Shown here: positions 50,701-59,036 of the stretch, piece after piece | Layout of the letters: the number at the start of each line of letters is the position of its first letter | How positions within the stretch are numbered: position 1 is the stretch's first letter | Assembly: GCF_019890725.1 (NCBI RefSeq) | Contig: NZ_JAINZZ010000008.1 | Coordinates: 1-64,000 of the forward strand | DNA length: 64,000 bases | From: Actinacidiphila acidipaludis | Lineage (GTDB): Bacteria; Actinomycetota; Actinomycetes; Streptomycetales; Streptomycetaceae | Direction of reading: 5' to 3' | Made by a program: the position numbers and the translations under genes | The notes under the pieces: generated by a model | Seen by the model: only the letters and a program-made list of their open reading frames with translations | What the model was told of the DNA's origin: nothing | The model's database searches: none

Positions 50701-51138
50701 ATGACCGAGCACACGCCTGACCCCGACGCCAGCGGCGGGCCGACCGACGAGCCGGCCCACGACCCGGAGGTCCTGCAGCTCGCCGCTCAGGCCTTCGAGC
50801 TGGCCCGCCACGGGGACACCGACCGGCTCGCGGCCTACGTCGACGCAGGGGTGCCGGCCGACCTCTGCAACGACCGCGGCGACACCCTCCTGATGCTCGC
50901 CGCCTACCACGGCCACGCCGAGACGGTCCGGGCGCTGCTCCACCGCGGCGCGGAGGCCGACCGGCAGAATGACCGCGGTCAGACCCCGCTGGCCGGCGCG
51001 GTGTTCAAGGACGCCCGTGACGTGATCGACGCGCTGGTCGAGAGCGGCGCCGACCCGGCCGCGGGCGCCCCCTCCGCGATCGAGACCGCCCGCATGTTCG
51101 GGAAGGACGAGCTGCTCAAGCTCTTCGGCGCCCAGTGA
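50701..51138 (+). CDS. Ankyrin-repeat protein
   Basis: The 145-residue cytosolic protein is mostly three ankyrin repeats: GDTDRLAAYVDAGVPADLCNDRGDTLLMLAAYHGH, then AETVRALLHRGAEADRQNDRGQTPL in the usual pattern, and a third ending FGKDELLKLFG. It should bind another protein. The N-terminus is acidic. It follows the lipoprotein by nine bases. No enzyme domain is present. Confidence 0.9.
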   Translation: MTEHTPDPDASGGPTDEPAHDPEVLQLAAQAFELARHGDTDRLAAYVDAGVPADLCNDRGDTLLMLAAYHGHAETVRALLHRGAEADRQNDRGQTPLAGAVFKDARDVIDALVESGADPAAGAPSAIETARMFGKDELLKLFGAQ

Positions 51139-51177
51139 GGAACAGCCTCACGCCCGGCGCCGGGTCGGAGCAGCCCC

Positions 51178-52326
51178 TCAGCTGACCGCCTCGGTGTGTT
51201 CGGTCAGCCGGGCCAGCCCGTTCTTGGTCAGCGAGCCGAACAGCCGTAGCCGGGAGATCCCTCCGTCGGGGAAGATGTCGATCCGGACGTGCGTGGACGG
51301 TATCGGGTTGACCAGGAAGCGGTGGACGCTGTCCGGCTGCAGCCGCACCCGGGGTATGAGTGTGGTCCACTCCCCCTCGGCGCCGTCACGGACGGACAGC
51401 GAGGCCCAACCGGCCGCGTTGCCCTTGAGGCAGGCCGTGTCGATCTCGACGGCACGTATGACGCCCTGCTCCACGAGCCGGTAACGGATCCAGTCGTTGC
51501 CGGCGTCCCGGCGCCTGCGGGTCTCCCAGCCGTCGTCCATCTTCTGCGACCGGCCGGGCAGGATCGTGTGCTCGGGCGGGGAGTAGAAGCGGTCCGAGGC
51601 GTCCTCGACCACGCCGCCGTTCTCCAGTGCGACCAGGTCGAAGGTGTCGAGTTCGGTGAGCCAGCCCGGGTCGGGCGCCACGTCGCCGTACACCCGCAGC
51701 CGCGCGACTCCGCCGTCCGGATGCTGGCGCAGCCTGAGATGAGTGAAGCGCCGCTCGACATGGACGGCGAAGGCGTTCTCCGCGTGTCCGCCGACCGGTG
51801 TGCGGGGGACGAGTTCGGTCCACTCCACGTCGGAGTCGAGCAGGTCCTCCGGCGCGGCGGAGAGTGAGTGCGCGGTCGCCTCGACCGACACCGCCTGCGG
51901 GTAGTTGCCGCGGAAGTGGGCGGTGTCGACCACGATCCCCCGGACCACGCCGGGCGTTCCGAGCCGTATCAGCGCCCAGTCGTGGTCGGCGATGTCGGGA
52001 TGCGGCACCTCGGCGGAGACGCCACGCCGGCGGCGCGTCTCCCAGCCGTCCATGATCTTGCCCTTGTGCCCGAAGTGTTCAGGGTCGAAGACCGCAGGTC
52101 CCGGCAGCAGCAGGTTCTCGCGCTCGGCGAAGAACTCGTCATTGGCCGCGATGATCCCCGCTCCCAGCCGGCGGTCGGTCAGGTGGGCCAGCCCGGCGAA
52201 CGGGAGTCGGGCGCGGCGGTAGTCCGCGTAGGGGTTGCCGCCGCCGTAGGGCAGTGCGTCCCCGGTGAAGTCGGTCAGCGCGGTGAAGCTCCCAGCTGTC
52301 TGCGCGGGTTGATCGCCGATGGTCAT
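51178..52326 (-). CDS. alc: Allantoicase
   Basis: The 382-residue protein is two tandem allantoicase beta-sandwich domains. Both repeats carry the motif MDGWETRRRR (MDDGWETRRRR in the second), and each ends with a HLRLRQHPDGGVARLRVYGD or HVRIDIFPDGGISRLRLFG block. The enzyme converts allantoate to ureidoglycolate and urea in purine catabolism. ATG at 52326 follows AGGGGGCGAC; the upstream ATG at 52398 would add an unrelated acidic prefix. No allantoinase or ureidoglycolate lyase gene is next to it. An inverted repeat lies 118-136 bases upstream. Confidence 0.94.
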   Translation of the reverse strand: MTIGDQPAQTAGSFTALTDFTGDALPYGGGNPYADYRRARLPFAGLAHLTDRRLGAGIIAANDEFFAERENLLLPGPAVFDPEHFGHKGKIMDGWETRRRRGVSAEVPHPDIADHDWALIRLGTPGVVRGIVVDTAHFRGNYPQAVSVEATAHSLSAAPEDLLDSDVEWTELVPRTPVGGHAENAFAVHVERRFTHLRLRQHPDGGVARLRVYGDVAPDPGWLTELDTFDLVALENGGVVEDASDRFYSPPEHTILPGRSQKMDDGWETRRRRDAGNDWIRYRLVEQGVIRAVEIDTACLKGNAAGWASLSVRDGAEGEWTTLIPRVRLQPDSVHRFLVNPIPSTHVRIDIFPDGGISRLRLFGSLTKNGLARLTEHTEAVS

Positions 52327-52443
52327 GTCGCCCCCTGTCGTGTCCCCCTCGGCGGCACCCGGGCCGCCCTTCTCGTCGTCAGCGTCGTCTCGTCTCATGG
52401 CTCCACTCTCGACGACCCCGACCCTTCACGTCCATCGAAACTT

Positions 52444-52462
52444 ACTGAACCGACTCTTCAGT
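52444..52462. promoter_or_regulatory. Inverted repeat upstream of allantoicase
   Basis: ACTGAA and TTCAGT are exact reverse complements with a seven-base spacer (CCGACTC), overlapping the lysR stop codon. This AT-rich site in the alc upstream region may be an operator, or part of a weak terminator for lysR. Confidence 0.45.
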
Positions 52463-53381
52463 TGAACTTGACGGTGGGGTCCAGCTCCGCTGCCTGCCGC
52501 AGCGCCGCCATGGTCCGCCGCAGCAGCGGCGCGTCCTCGGCCCCGCCCCGCACCGCGCCCACGATGCGCCGCCGCGGCCGGTCCGCGTCCAGCGGCCGGA
52601 CCGCGACGGAGGAGCGCAGCCCGCCGGAGAACGCCATCCTCGGCACCAGCGCGATGCCCATCCCGGCGGCGACCAGCGAGAAGATGGCGGGCCAGTCCGC
52701 CGCGGCGTGCGCCTGCTCGGGCACGAACCCGGCGTCGGCGCAGGCGGCCAGGGTGATCTCCCGCCAGGGGCCGCGGCTGCCGAAGATCCAGGGCTCCTCG
52801 GCGAGCCTGGCCAGCCGCAGCCCGGGCACCCCGGCGAGCGGGTGCCCGGCCGGCAGCGCGACGTCGAGCGGGTCCGTGAGCAGCGGAGACACCACGAAGC
52901 GCGGGTCGCGGGCGGAGGGCGCGTCGACGGCCAGCGACACCGCCAGGTCCACCTCGCCCGCGGCCAGGTCCTCGTACACCTCGGCCGCCTCGGCCTCCCG
53001 CACCGACAGCGTGATGCCCGGCGCGGAGGTGCGCAGCAGCTCGACGGCGGGCACGACCAGGCGGCTGATCGCGGTCGCGATCGTGCCGATCCGGACCAGG
53101 CCTGCGTCCCCGCGAGCGTATCCGTCGAGTTCCGCCCCGGCCCGTTCGAGCTGCGCGAACACGACTTCGGCGTGCCGGAGGAGGACGTGGGCGGCCCCGG
53201 TGAGCCGCACGCCGCGCCCGCGCGCCTCGATGACCGGAGCCCCTATCTGCTTGGACAGCGCGGCGAGCTGCTGCGAGACGGCCGAGGGCGTCATGCGCAG
53301 GGCGGCGGCTGCGGCCGTCACCGTGCCGGTGTCGTGCAGTGCGCGGAGGATCTGCAGCTTCCTCAGGTCCCACTCTTTCAT
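52458..53381 (-). CDS. LysR family transcriptional regulator
   Basis: The 307-residue protein begins MKEWDLRKLQILRALHDTGTVT and has the HTH recognition segment AALRMTPSAVSQQLAALSKQIG, followed by a LysR substrate-binding domain. It lies 131 bases upstream of allantoicase in the same direction, so a role in purine catabolism is suggested by position only; streptomycete allantoin genes are usually under an IclR-type regulator. Confidence 0.88.
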   Translation of the reverse strand: MKEWDLRKLQILRALHDTGTVTAAAAALRMTPSAVSQQLAALSKQIGAPVIEARGRGVRLTGAAHVLLRHAEVVFAQLERAGAELDGYARGDAGLVRIGTIATAISRLVVPAVELLRTSAPGITLSVREAEAAEVYEDLAAGEVDLAVSLAVDAPSARDPRFVVSPLLTDPLDVALPAGHPLAGVPGLRLARLAEEPWIFGSRGPWREITLAACADAGFVPEQAHAAADWPAIFSLVAAGMGIALVPRMAFSGGLRSSVAVRPLDADRPRRRIVGAVRGGAEDAPLLRRTMAALRQAAELDPTVKFN

Positions 53382-53467
53382 GCAGGCAGCCTAAACACTC
53401 CCGGGTCGATCGTGTACCGGCACCGCGCACATCCCGACGTCTCCCGGCGAGCTCCGCGATCACGCCG

Positions 53468-53980
53468 TCAGGAGGCGGCGATCGTCTCGCGGTGCTGCTG
53501 CGGGCTGATCCCGCGTACCCGCTTGAACGCGGCGCTGAGGGCGAACGGGCTGCCGTAGCCGACGCGGCGGGCCACCGCGGCGACGGTCGCGTCGGGCTCG
53601 CGCAGCAGATCCGCCGCGAGCGTCAGGCGCCAGCTCGTGAGGTAGGCCATCGGCGGTTCGCCGACGAGATCGGTGAACCTGCGGCTCAGCGCCGCCCGTG
53701 ACACGCCCGTTCCGGCGGCGAGTTCGGCAACGGTCCAGGGGTGCGCCGGCGTCTCCTGCAGCAGGCGCAGGGCGGGGCCCACCACCGGGTCGCTCTGCGC
53801 CGCGAACCACGACGGGCCGTCCGCGCCCGGCCGGGAGAACCACTCGCGCAGCACCGCGATCAGCAGCAGGTCCAGCAGCCAGTCGAGCACGACGTCCTGG
53901 CCGGGCGCCTCGCGGTGGATCTCGCCGGCCAGCAGGCCGGGCAGCGGGCTGTCCCAGGAGCCGCCGGGCAGGACGAGCGC
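53468..53980 (-). pseudogene. AraC family regulator, 5'-truncated remnant
   Basis: The remaining about 170 residues start within the typical sensor domain (LVLPGGSWDSPLPGLLAGEI, then VVLDWLLDLLLIAVLREWF) and continue through a complete AraC DNA-binding domain: WTVAELAAGTGVSRAALSRRF and VAAVARRVGYGSPFALSAAFKRVRGISP. Family members of this cupin-AraC type are about 300 residues, so roughly the first 130-150 are missing. Upstream of LVLP the frame continues only into the DUF1772 remnant on the other strand. Without a start codon or promoter it is probably not functional. Confidence 0.72.
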
Positions 53981-54181
53981 ATGGGCCTGAACGTGCCGCT
54001 CAACGACCGGTTGGCGAACGTCGGGGATCCGGCCCGGATCCATGATCTGGCCGCCGTGCGGGAGAAGTTCGAGAGGACCTGGGTGCATTGGACGGTGGCC
54101 CGTACGCTGACCAGCACGGCCGCGCTCGGCTGCCTGGCCTGGGCCATGCGCGTCTCGGCCCGCGCCTCGGGCGCGGCCTGA
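53981..54181 (+). pseudogene. DUF1772 (anthrone oxygenase-like) membrane protein, 5'-truncated remnant
   Basis: The 66-residue open stretch reads MGLNVPLNDRLANVG, REKFERTWVHWTVARTLTST and AALGCLAWAMRVSARASG, which fits the C-terminal third of DUF1772 proteins (NVPLN motif, W-x-x-W/H-x-x-RT, last membrane helix). The usual three N-terminal helices are absent. It abuts, head to head, the truncated araC remnant at 53980/53981. The ATG is likely an internal methionine. No ribosome-binding site is seen. Confidence 0.68.
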
Positions 54182-54243
54182 ACGGCCGGGCCGGCCCCGG
54201 TCGACGCACGCTGAGTGCCGTGAAGCTCAGCGGGCCGCATCGC

Positions 54244-54759
54244 CTACGCCACCGACTCGGCGATGCGCCGGGCCACTTCGGCCGGCGACGCGCCTTCGGT
54301 GGGGACGATCTCGCCCTCCTCGCGCAGCCAGGGCAGGGCGGCCTCGTAGTCGGCGATGTGGTCGAGCCGCCACTGCCGGGCGGCGGTCTCGACCGTGTCC
54401 GCCTCGATCCGGCGGGTCAGCGCCGCCGCGTCGGCGTGCAGCACGAAGTGGCGTACGGGGATGCCGGCCGCGTCGAATCCGGCCGCCAACTCCCGCCAGT
54501 ACGGCCGGACCAGCACGGTCTGCGGCACGACGAGCGTGCCGCCGACGTAGTCCAGGATCTGTGCGGCGGTCGCCACGACCAGGGCCCGCCACGGCGGATG
54601 GTCCTGGAAGTCCCGGGCGGTGACATCGCTGAGGACCGGCCGCAGCATGTACCCCACGTTCTCCGAGTCGAAGATCCGGGCACCGGGCAGCAGCGTGACG
54701 AGGTGCCGTGACGTGGTGGTCTTCCCGCCGCCGAAGGTTCCGTTCAGCCACACGATCAT
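54244..54759 (-). CDS. TmrB-like P-loop ATPase/kinase
   Basis: The 171-residue protein starts with a P-loop at once: MIVWLNGTFGGGKTTTSRHL, then ARIFDSENVGYMLRPVL and DFQDHPPWRALVVATAAQILD. This order and spacing match TmrB (tunicamycin resistance) and related AAA-type kinases. Tunicamycin inhibits MraY-type enzymes; TmrB is thought to bind it, so the protein may confer tolerance to it or to similar nucleoside antibiotics. Family members also include uncharacterised kinases. It is transcribed alone. Confidence 0.82.
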   Translation of the reverse strand: MIVWLNGTFGGGKTTTSRHLVTLLPGARIFDSENVGYMLRPVLSDVTARDFQDHPPWRALVVATAAQILDYVGGTLVVPQTVLVRPYWRELAAGFDAAGIPVRHFVLHADAAALTRRIEADTVETAARQWRLDHIADYEAALPWLREEGEIVPTEGASPAEVARRIAESVA

Positions 54760-54917
54760 GCGGGCGACCCTACCGGCGCCCGGGCCCCCGGAGGCCGTCC
54801 AGACAGTCGTCGGGGGTCTTCGAAGGTCGCCGGGGTCGCCGGGACCGGCTGGGTCGCCGACGAACCGCCGCCCCCCGAACTCGTCGTGGCTCCTCAGCCG
54901 TCAGGAGCGCCGGGCAC

Positions 54918-55748
54918 TCAGCCGCCGGGAGCCGCGCCGAAGCTGCCGTGCCGCCCCTCCCCCGCCGCGAAGCGGGCCGCGCCCTCCGTCGCCTCGGTCA
55001 GCGAGATCCGGCCGTGCGCCAACTCGACAGCGAGCGCGTCCCGTTCCGACCGGCCCTCCTGTTCGAGCAGCGAGAGCCGGTCCCGCCGGAGGCAGGTCTG
55101 CGGGAACGCGGCGATCTCCGCGGCCAGGAGCTCGGCTGCCGCCCGCCCCTCCCCCACCGGCACCACGCGGTCGACCAGGCCGATGGCCAGGGCCTCGTCC
55201 GCTCCCACCGGGCGACCGGTGAGCACCAGGTCCATGGCGCGTCCCGCGCCGATGAGCCGGGGCAGGCGGACGGTGCCGCCGTCGATGAGCGGAACGCCCC
55301 AGCGCCGGCAGAAGACGCCGAGGACCGCGTCCTCCTCCGCGACGCGCAGATCGCACCACAGCGCCAACTCCAGCCCGCCCGCCACCGCGTGACCGGAGAT
55401 CGCGGCGATCACCGGCTTGCCGAGCCGCATCCTGGTCGGGCCCATCGGGCCGTCGCCGTGGTCCGTCACCGCGTTGCCGCGGTCGGTGCCGATGGCCTTG
55501 AGGTCGGCGCCCGCGCAGAATGTGCCTCCTTCGCCCCACAGCACCGCGACCGAAGCGCGCTCGTCCGCGTCGAAGTCGCGGAAGGCGTCGGCCAGTCGGG
55601 ACGCCGTGGGGCCGTCGACGGCGTTGCGCGCGGTGGGGCGCGACAGGACGACCGTGCTGACGGCGCCCGCGCGTTCGGTGCGCACGGCCGGGGGCGGCCG
55701 GCGGCCGTGTCGTCCCGCACCGGGCCGCCGCTCGTCGTGATCCGTCAT
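54918..55748 (-). CDS. Crotonase/enoyl-CoA hydratase family protein
   Basis: The 276-residue protein has the crotonase blocks FCAGADLKAIG (oxyanion hole) and ISGHAVAGGLELALWCDLRVAEEDAVLG, then the catalytic-Glu region VFCRRWGVPLIDGGTVRLPRLIG. It hydrates or isomerises enoyl-CoA esters. The first 25 residues are a Arg/Gly/Pro-rich prefix. GAGGGGAACGGGAC precedes the ATG. It follows the XRE-cupin regulator gene by 12 bases in the same direction and is probably its operon partner. Confidence 0.9.
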   Translation of the reverse strand: MTDHDERRPGAGRHGRRPPPAVRTERAGAVSTVVLSRPTARNAVDGPTASRLADAFRDFDADERASVAVLWGEGGTFCAGADLKAIGTDRGNAVTDHGDGPMGPTRMRLGKPVIAAISGHAVAGGLELALWCDLRVAEEDAVLGVFCRRWGVPLIDGGTVRLPRLIGAGRAMDLVLTGRPVGADEALAIGLVDRVVPVGEGRAAAELLAAEIAAFPQTCLRRDRLSLLEQEGRSERDALAVELAHGRISLTEATEGAARFAAGEGRHGSFGAAPGG

Positions 55749-55760
55749 GTCCCGTTCCCC

Positions 55761-56396
55761 TCAGTGGTGTTCGGACAGCAGGACGGCGACCGTGTCGGGT
55801 TCCAGCGCGCGGAAGACGTGCGCCATGTCGCCGGGGTACGAGACGTAGTCGCCGGGCAGCAGCTCCACCGGGTCGTCGATGAGGCCGACTTCGGCCCGGC
55901 CGGCGCTGAGGATCACGTGTTCGATCAGGCCGGGCATGTGCGGCTCGGACTCGCGGGCCGATCCGGGCTGGGCCGACACCACGTAGATGTCGCGGCGCGC
56001 GTGCGGCGGGCAGGAGGCGAGCAGCGTGGCCACGTAGTCCGACCGCTCGGCGCTGAAGGTGAGGCCCTCACCGGCCCGGACGACCTGCACGCGCGGCCGC
56101 GGCGGGTCGACGAGCTGCGCGAACGGCACATCGAGGGTGACGCTCAGCGCCCACAGGGTCTCGACGCTCGGGTTGCCCGTGCCGGACTCCAGTTGGGACA
56201 GCGTGGACTTGGCGATGCCGGCACGGCGGGCGGTCTCGGCGAGGGAGAGACCGACGCGGCGGCGTTCGCGCTGCAGGGAGGCGGCGATGGTGGCGAGGGG
56301 CGCGCCACCGCTCTGCCCGCCCGCGGCGCGTCGGACCGCCCCCGCGGCACCGCCGGTCGCACCGCCCCCGGTGTCCGTGCCTCGTTCTTCGGCCAT
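55761..56396 (-). CDS. XRE-cupin transcriptional regulator
   Basis: The 211-residue protein has a Gly/Ala-rich leader, an HTH of the Cro/CI type (LQRERRRVGLSLAETARRAGIAKSTLSQLESGTGNPSVETLWALS) and a C-terminal cupin barrel with HMPGLIEHVILSAGRAEVG and ELLPGDYVSYPGDMAHVFR. Cupin-XRE regulators sense small molecules such as amino acids or polyamines. It is divergent from azlCD, with tandem operator-like repeats immediately ahead of its start. Start at MAEERGTDTGGG. Confidence 0.88.
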   Translation of the reverse strand: MAEERGTDTGGGATGGAAGAVRRAAGGQSGGAPLATIAASLQRERRRVGLSLAETARRAGIAKSTLSQLESGTGNPSVETLWALSVTLDVPFAQLVDPPRPRVQVVRAGEGLTFSAERSDYVATLLASCPPHARRDIYVVSAQPGSARESEPHMPGLIEHVILSAGRAEVGLIDDPVELLPGDYVSYPGDMAHVFRALEPDTVAVLLSEHH

Positions 56397-56412
56397 GGCC
56401 GCCCTCCGGCTG

Positions 56413-56460
56413 CGTTCACTGAAACCTGCGTTCACTGGAACCTGCGTTCGCTGAAACAAG
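56413..56460. promoter_or_regulatory. Three 16-bp tandem operator-like units
   Basis: CGTTCACTGAAACCTG (56413-56428), CGTTCACTGGAACCTG (56429-56444) and CGTTCGCTGAAACAAG (56445-56460) follow without gaps. Each contains a TTCACTGAA-type 9-bp palindrome. They lie between the XRE-cupin start and the azlC start, where a shared regulator would bind. Confidence 0.7.
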
Positions 56461-56511
56461 CCAGCCGTACGGTTTGACGAACGACCGAGCTTGTGTTCAT
56501 TCTAAAGGGTG

Positions 56512-57321
56512 ATGCGTTCGATATGGCGAACCCTGGTGAACCCGGGCCTGGCCCGGGACATCGCCCTGGTCTGCGTGGCCGACGCGCTGGTCGGCGTGTC
56601 GTTCGGCGCGATCGCGGTGGGCCTCGGGCTCCCGCTCTGGCTGCCGGTCCTGATGTCCCTGGTGGTCTTCGCCGGCGCGGCGCAGTTCCTGTTCATCGGG
56701 ATCGTGGGCGCCGGCGGCAGTCCGGTGGCCGCGGTGGCCGCCGGACTGCTGGTCAACGCCCGCCATCTCCCCTTCGGCTTCGCGGTCGGCGACGTCCTCG
56801 GAACGGGATGGCTGCGACGGCTGGCCGGCAGCCACCTGATGGTCGACGAGACGGTGGCCTTCACCCTGGCGCAGGACGAACCGCGGCGGCGGCGCCTCGC
56901 CTACTGGGGGTGCGGCGCGGGGCTGTTCGCCGCCTGGAACCTGGGCGTCCTCGCGGGCGCGTTCGGCGGTCGGGCCGTCGGGAACACCGACGCGTTCGGG
57001 CTCGACGCCGCGTTCCCCGCCGTGCTGGTGGCGTTGCTGCTGCCGTCGTTGCGGGACGTGACGACCCGGAAGGCCGCCGCGGCCGGGGTCGCGGTGGCGC
57101 TGATCGCAGCGCCGTGGCTGCCCGCGGGCGTGCCGGTGCTCCTGGCCCTGGGCGGACTCGCCGTCGCGCGGCACGGAGGCGACGCGCGCCAGGAACCGGG
57201 CCGGCAACGGGACTCGGGCCAGAGCCGGCACCGGGACCAGGACCCGAGCCGGCACCGGGGTGAGGACCGGAACCACGACCACGACCACGGACCGACGCGG
57301 AAGCGGGAGGCGACACGATGA
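56512..57321 (+). CDS. azlC: AzlC family branched-chain amino acid exporter subunit
   Basis: The 269-residue protein has the AzlC pattern: LVCVADALVGVSFGAIAVGLG, SLVVFAGAAQFLFIGIV, LLVNARHLPFGFAVGD and a GFGLDAAFPAVLVALLLPSL-like block with several helices. AzlC with AzlD exports branched-chain amino acids and analogues. The last about 50 residues are a hydrophilic Arg/His/Asp-rich tail, beyond the usual end. GTG at 56509 is an alternative start. ATGA overlap joins it to azlD. Confidence 0.88.
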   Translation: MRSIWRTLVNPGLARDIALVCVADALVGVSFGAIAVGLGLPLWLPVLMSLVVFAGAAQFLFIGIVGAGGSPVAAVAAGLLVNARHLPFGFAVGDVLGTGWLRRLAGSHLMVDETVAFTLAQDEPRRRRLAYWGCGAGLFAAWNLGVLAGAFGGRAVGNTDAFGLDAAFPAVLVALLLPSLRDVTTRKAAAAGVAVALIAAPWLPAGVPVLLALGGLAVARHGGDARQEPGRQRDSGQSRHRDQDPSRHRGEDRNHDHDHGPTRKREATR

Positions 57322-57629
57322 GGCTGGCGATGGCATCGGTGGTCCTGGGCGCGGGCACCTACGGGTTCCGGCTCGCCGGGCCTCTGCTGAAAGCGCGGGT
57401 CCGGCTGTCGCCGCGGCTGGAGCGGCTGATGGGCACGGCCGTGGTCGTGCTGCTCGCCGCGCTGGTCGCCACGTCCGGCCTCATGGACGGTCACCACTTC
57501 ACGGGGCCGGCTCGGCCGGCCGGCGTCGCCGTCGGCGCGCTGCTCGCCTGGCGGCGGGCCCCGTTCGCCCTGGTGGTGGTCGCCGCGGCCGCCACGACGG
57601 CGGGTCTCCGCCTCCTCGCCGTCCCCTGA
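57318..57629 (+). CDS. azlD: AzlD family branched-chain amino acid exporter subunit
   Basis: The 103-residue membrane protein has the AzlD features: an N-terminal TYGFRLAGPLL, a LLAALVATSGLM helix and final APFALVVVAAAATTAGLRLL helix. Its ATG overlaps the azlC stop by four bases, as in most azlCD pairs. Together they form a two-subunit amino-acid exporter, probably under the divergent XRE-cupin regulator. Confidence 0.88.
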   Translation: MRLAMASVVLGAGTYGFRLAGPLLKARVRLSPRLERLMGTAVVVLLAALVATSGLMDGHHFTGPARPAGVAVGALLAWRRAPFALVVVAAAATTAGLRLLAVP

Positions 57630-57821
57630 CACCTCCGCGAGCCATCCGCTCGCCGGGCCCGGCAGAATCCGCGTCCACTCAACTCCCGTGACTTCATGTC
57701 GAATTGAGGCGCGAAGTGGAGGTGACAGAAGGATTCCAGATCGTGTTACGTGTCATGTCTCCGTCGATTCATGAGCGGACGTCACCGTCCTGACGGAGAT
57801 CGACCCCCCACAGGAGGACAC

Positions 57822-58931
57822 GTGACCGGTCCGTCGACCCGTCTGATCCGGCGCACCCCGCCGCGTTCGCGCGCCGCCCTGCGCACCGCGCTGCTCGGGA
57901 CGCTCACCGCGTGCCTGGCGTTCACCGTGGCAGGGCCCGGAGGCGTCGGCGCCTCCGCTGCCGACGGTGACGCGCTGCCGCTGTCCGGAGCGACCACTTC
58001 CGGCCTGCACAACACCTACGACCCCGCCTCGTTCACCTACCTCGCCCAGGGGCTGGACACGGGCACGTCGATGATCGAACTCGACGTCTGGGACGACTTC
58101 TTCACCCAGGAATGGAAGGTCAGCCACTCCAACCCGACGGGCAACAGCAACAACTGCGTCAACGCGTCGTCCCCGTCGCAGCTGTACACCGGCGGCGCGA
58201 ACAAGGACCTGGAGAGCTGCCTGGACGACGTGCGGGTGTGGCTCGGCGCCCACCCGGGCCACGGACCGCTGTTCATCAAGCTGGAGATGAAGGCGGGCTT
58301 CCAGGCGACGTTCGGCATGAGCGCGGCCAAGCTCGACCAGTCCATCAGCGCGCACCTGGGCAGCCTGGTCTTCAAGCCGAACGACCTGCTCAACAAGCCC
58401 GGGGGCGGCCAGTACGCCACGCTCGACGAGGCCGCCACCGCGGGCAACTGGCCCACGCGCGCGCAGCTCGCCGGGAAGGTGATCCTGGAGGTCATCCCGG
58501 GCACGGTCGAGGAGTCCAACCCCACGGACTCGCTGTGGACCGACCAGGAGTACGCCGGCTATCTGCGCGACCTGCACAGCCAGGGCAAGACCGCGCAGGC
58601 GAACATCTTCCCCTCCGTGCACAACGCCCAGGCGGGTGACCCACGTTCGCGCTACTCCGACACCTCGCTGCGGCCGTGGTTCGTGGCGTTCGACGGCGAT
58701 GCGGCCACGTACCTCAACGGCAGCATCGACACCAGCTGGTACGACACGCACCACTACCTGCTGTTCATGACAGACGCGCAGAACGTCCCGCCGGCCCTCG
58801 ACGACACCAACCCGTCGGTGGCCGACGCGCAGGCCCGGGTCGCCCAACTGGCCAAGGCTCACGCGACGGTGGCGTCCAACGACTGGCGCGGCCTGTCCCC
58901 GGTCCAGTCCATGGTGGTGCCGCGCGGCTGA
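57822..58931 (+). CDS. Secreted phosphatidylinositol-specific phospholipase C (Ca2+-dependent type)
   Basis: The 369-residue protein has a Sec-type signal peptide (basic start, hydrophobic AALRTALLGTLTACLAFTVA, then Ala/Gly-rich cleavage zone). The mature part begins GLHNTYD with the first catalytic His, then MIELDVWDD (metal acidic residues), VSHSNPTGNSNNC (second His) and LFIKLEMK. Streptomycete enzymes of this type cleave phosphatidylinositol using Ca2+. AGGAGG lies just ahead of the GTG. A strong bidirectional hairpin follows. Confidence 0.88.
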   Translation: MTGPSTRLIRRTPPRSRAALRTALLGTLTACLAFTVAGPGGVGASAADGDALPLSGATTSGLHNTYDPASFTYLAQGLDTGTSMIELDVWDDFFTQEWKVSHSNPTGNSNNCVNASSPSQLYTGGANKDLESCLDDVRVWLGAHPGHGPLFIKLEMKAGFQATFGMSAAKLDQSISAHLGSLVFKPNDLLNKPGGGQYATLDEAATAGNWPTRAQLAGKVILEVIPGTVEESNPTDSLWTDQEYAGYLRDLHSQGKTAQANIFPSVHNAQAGDPRSRYSDTSLRPWFVAFDGDAATYLNGSIDTSWYDTHHYLLFMTDAQNVPPALDDTNPSVADAQARVAQLAKAHATVASNDWRGLSPVQSMVVPRG

Positions 58932-58962
58932 GCCGCGGCCCCGGACGGGACGTCCGGATCGT

Positions 58963-59004
58963 CCGGTGCCCGCGGTCGGTGGGGATGCCGACCGCGGGCA
59001 CCGG
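58963..59004. terminator. Perfect 17-bp hairpin, bidirectional terminator
   Basis: Arms at 58963-58979 and 58988-59004 are exact reverse complements with an eight-base loop. It lies between the converging phospholipase C and NTF2-like genes. Confidence 0.85.
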
Positions 59005-59036
59005 CATGTCGGCCCCACCCGGGACGGGGGACGACC

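Noticed and set aside
57700..57821. Pho box before the phospholipase C gene
   Set aside because: TTCATGAGC- and GTCACCG-like words occur once each, but a proper run of 11-bp direct repeats is not present.
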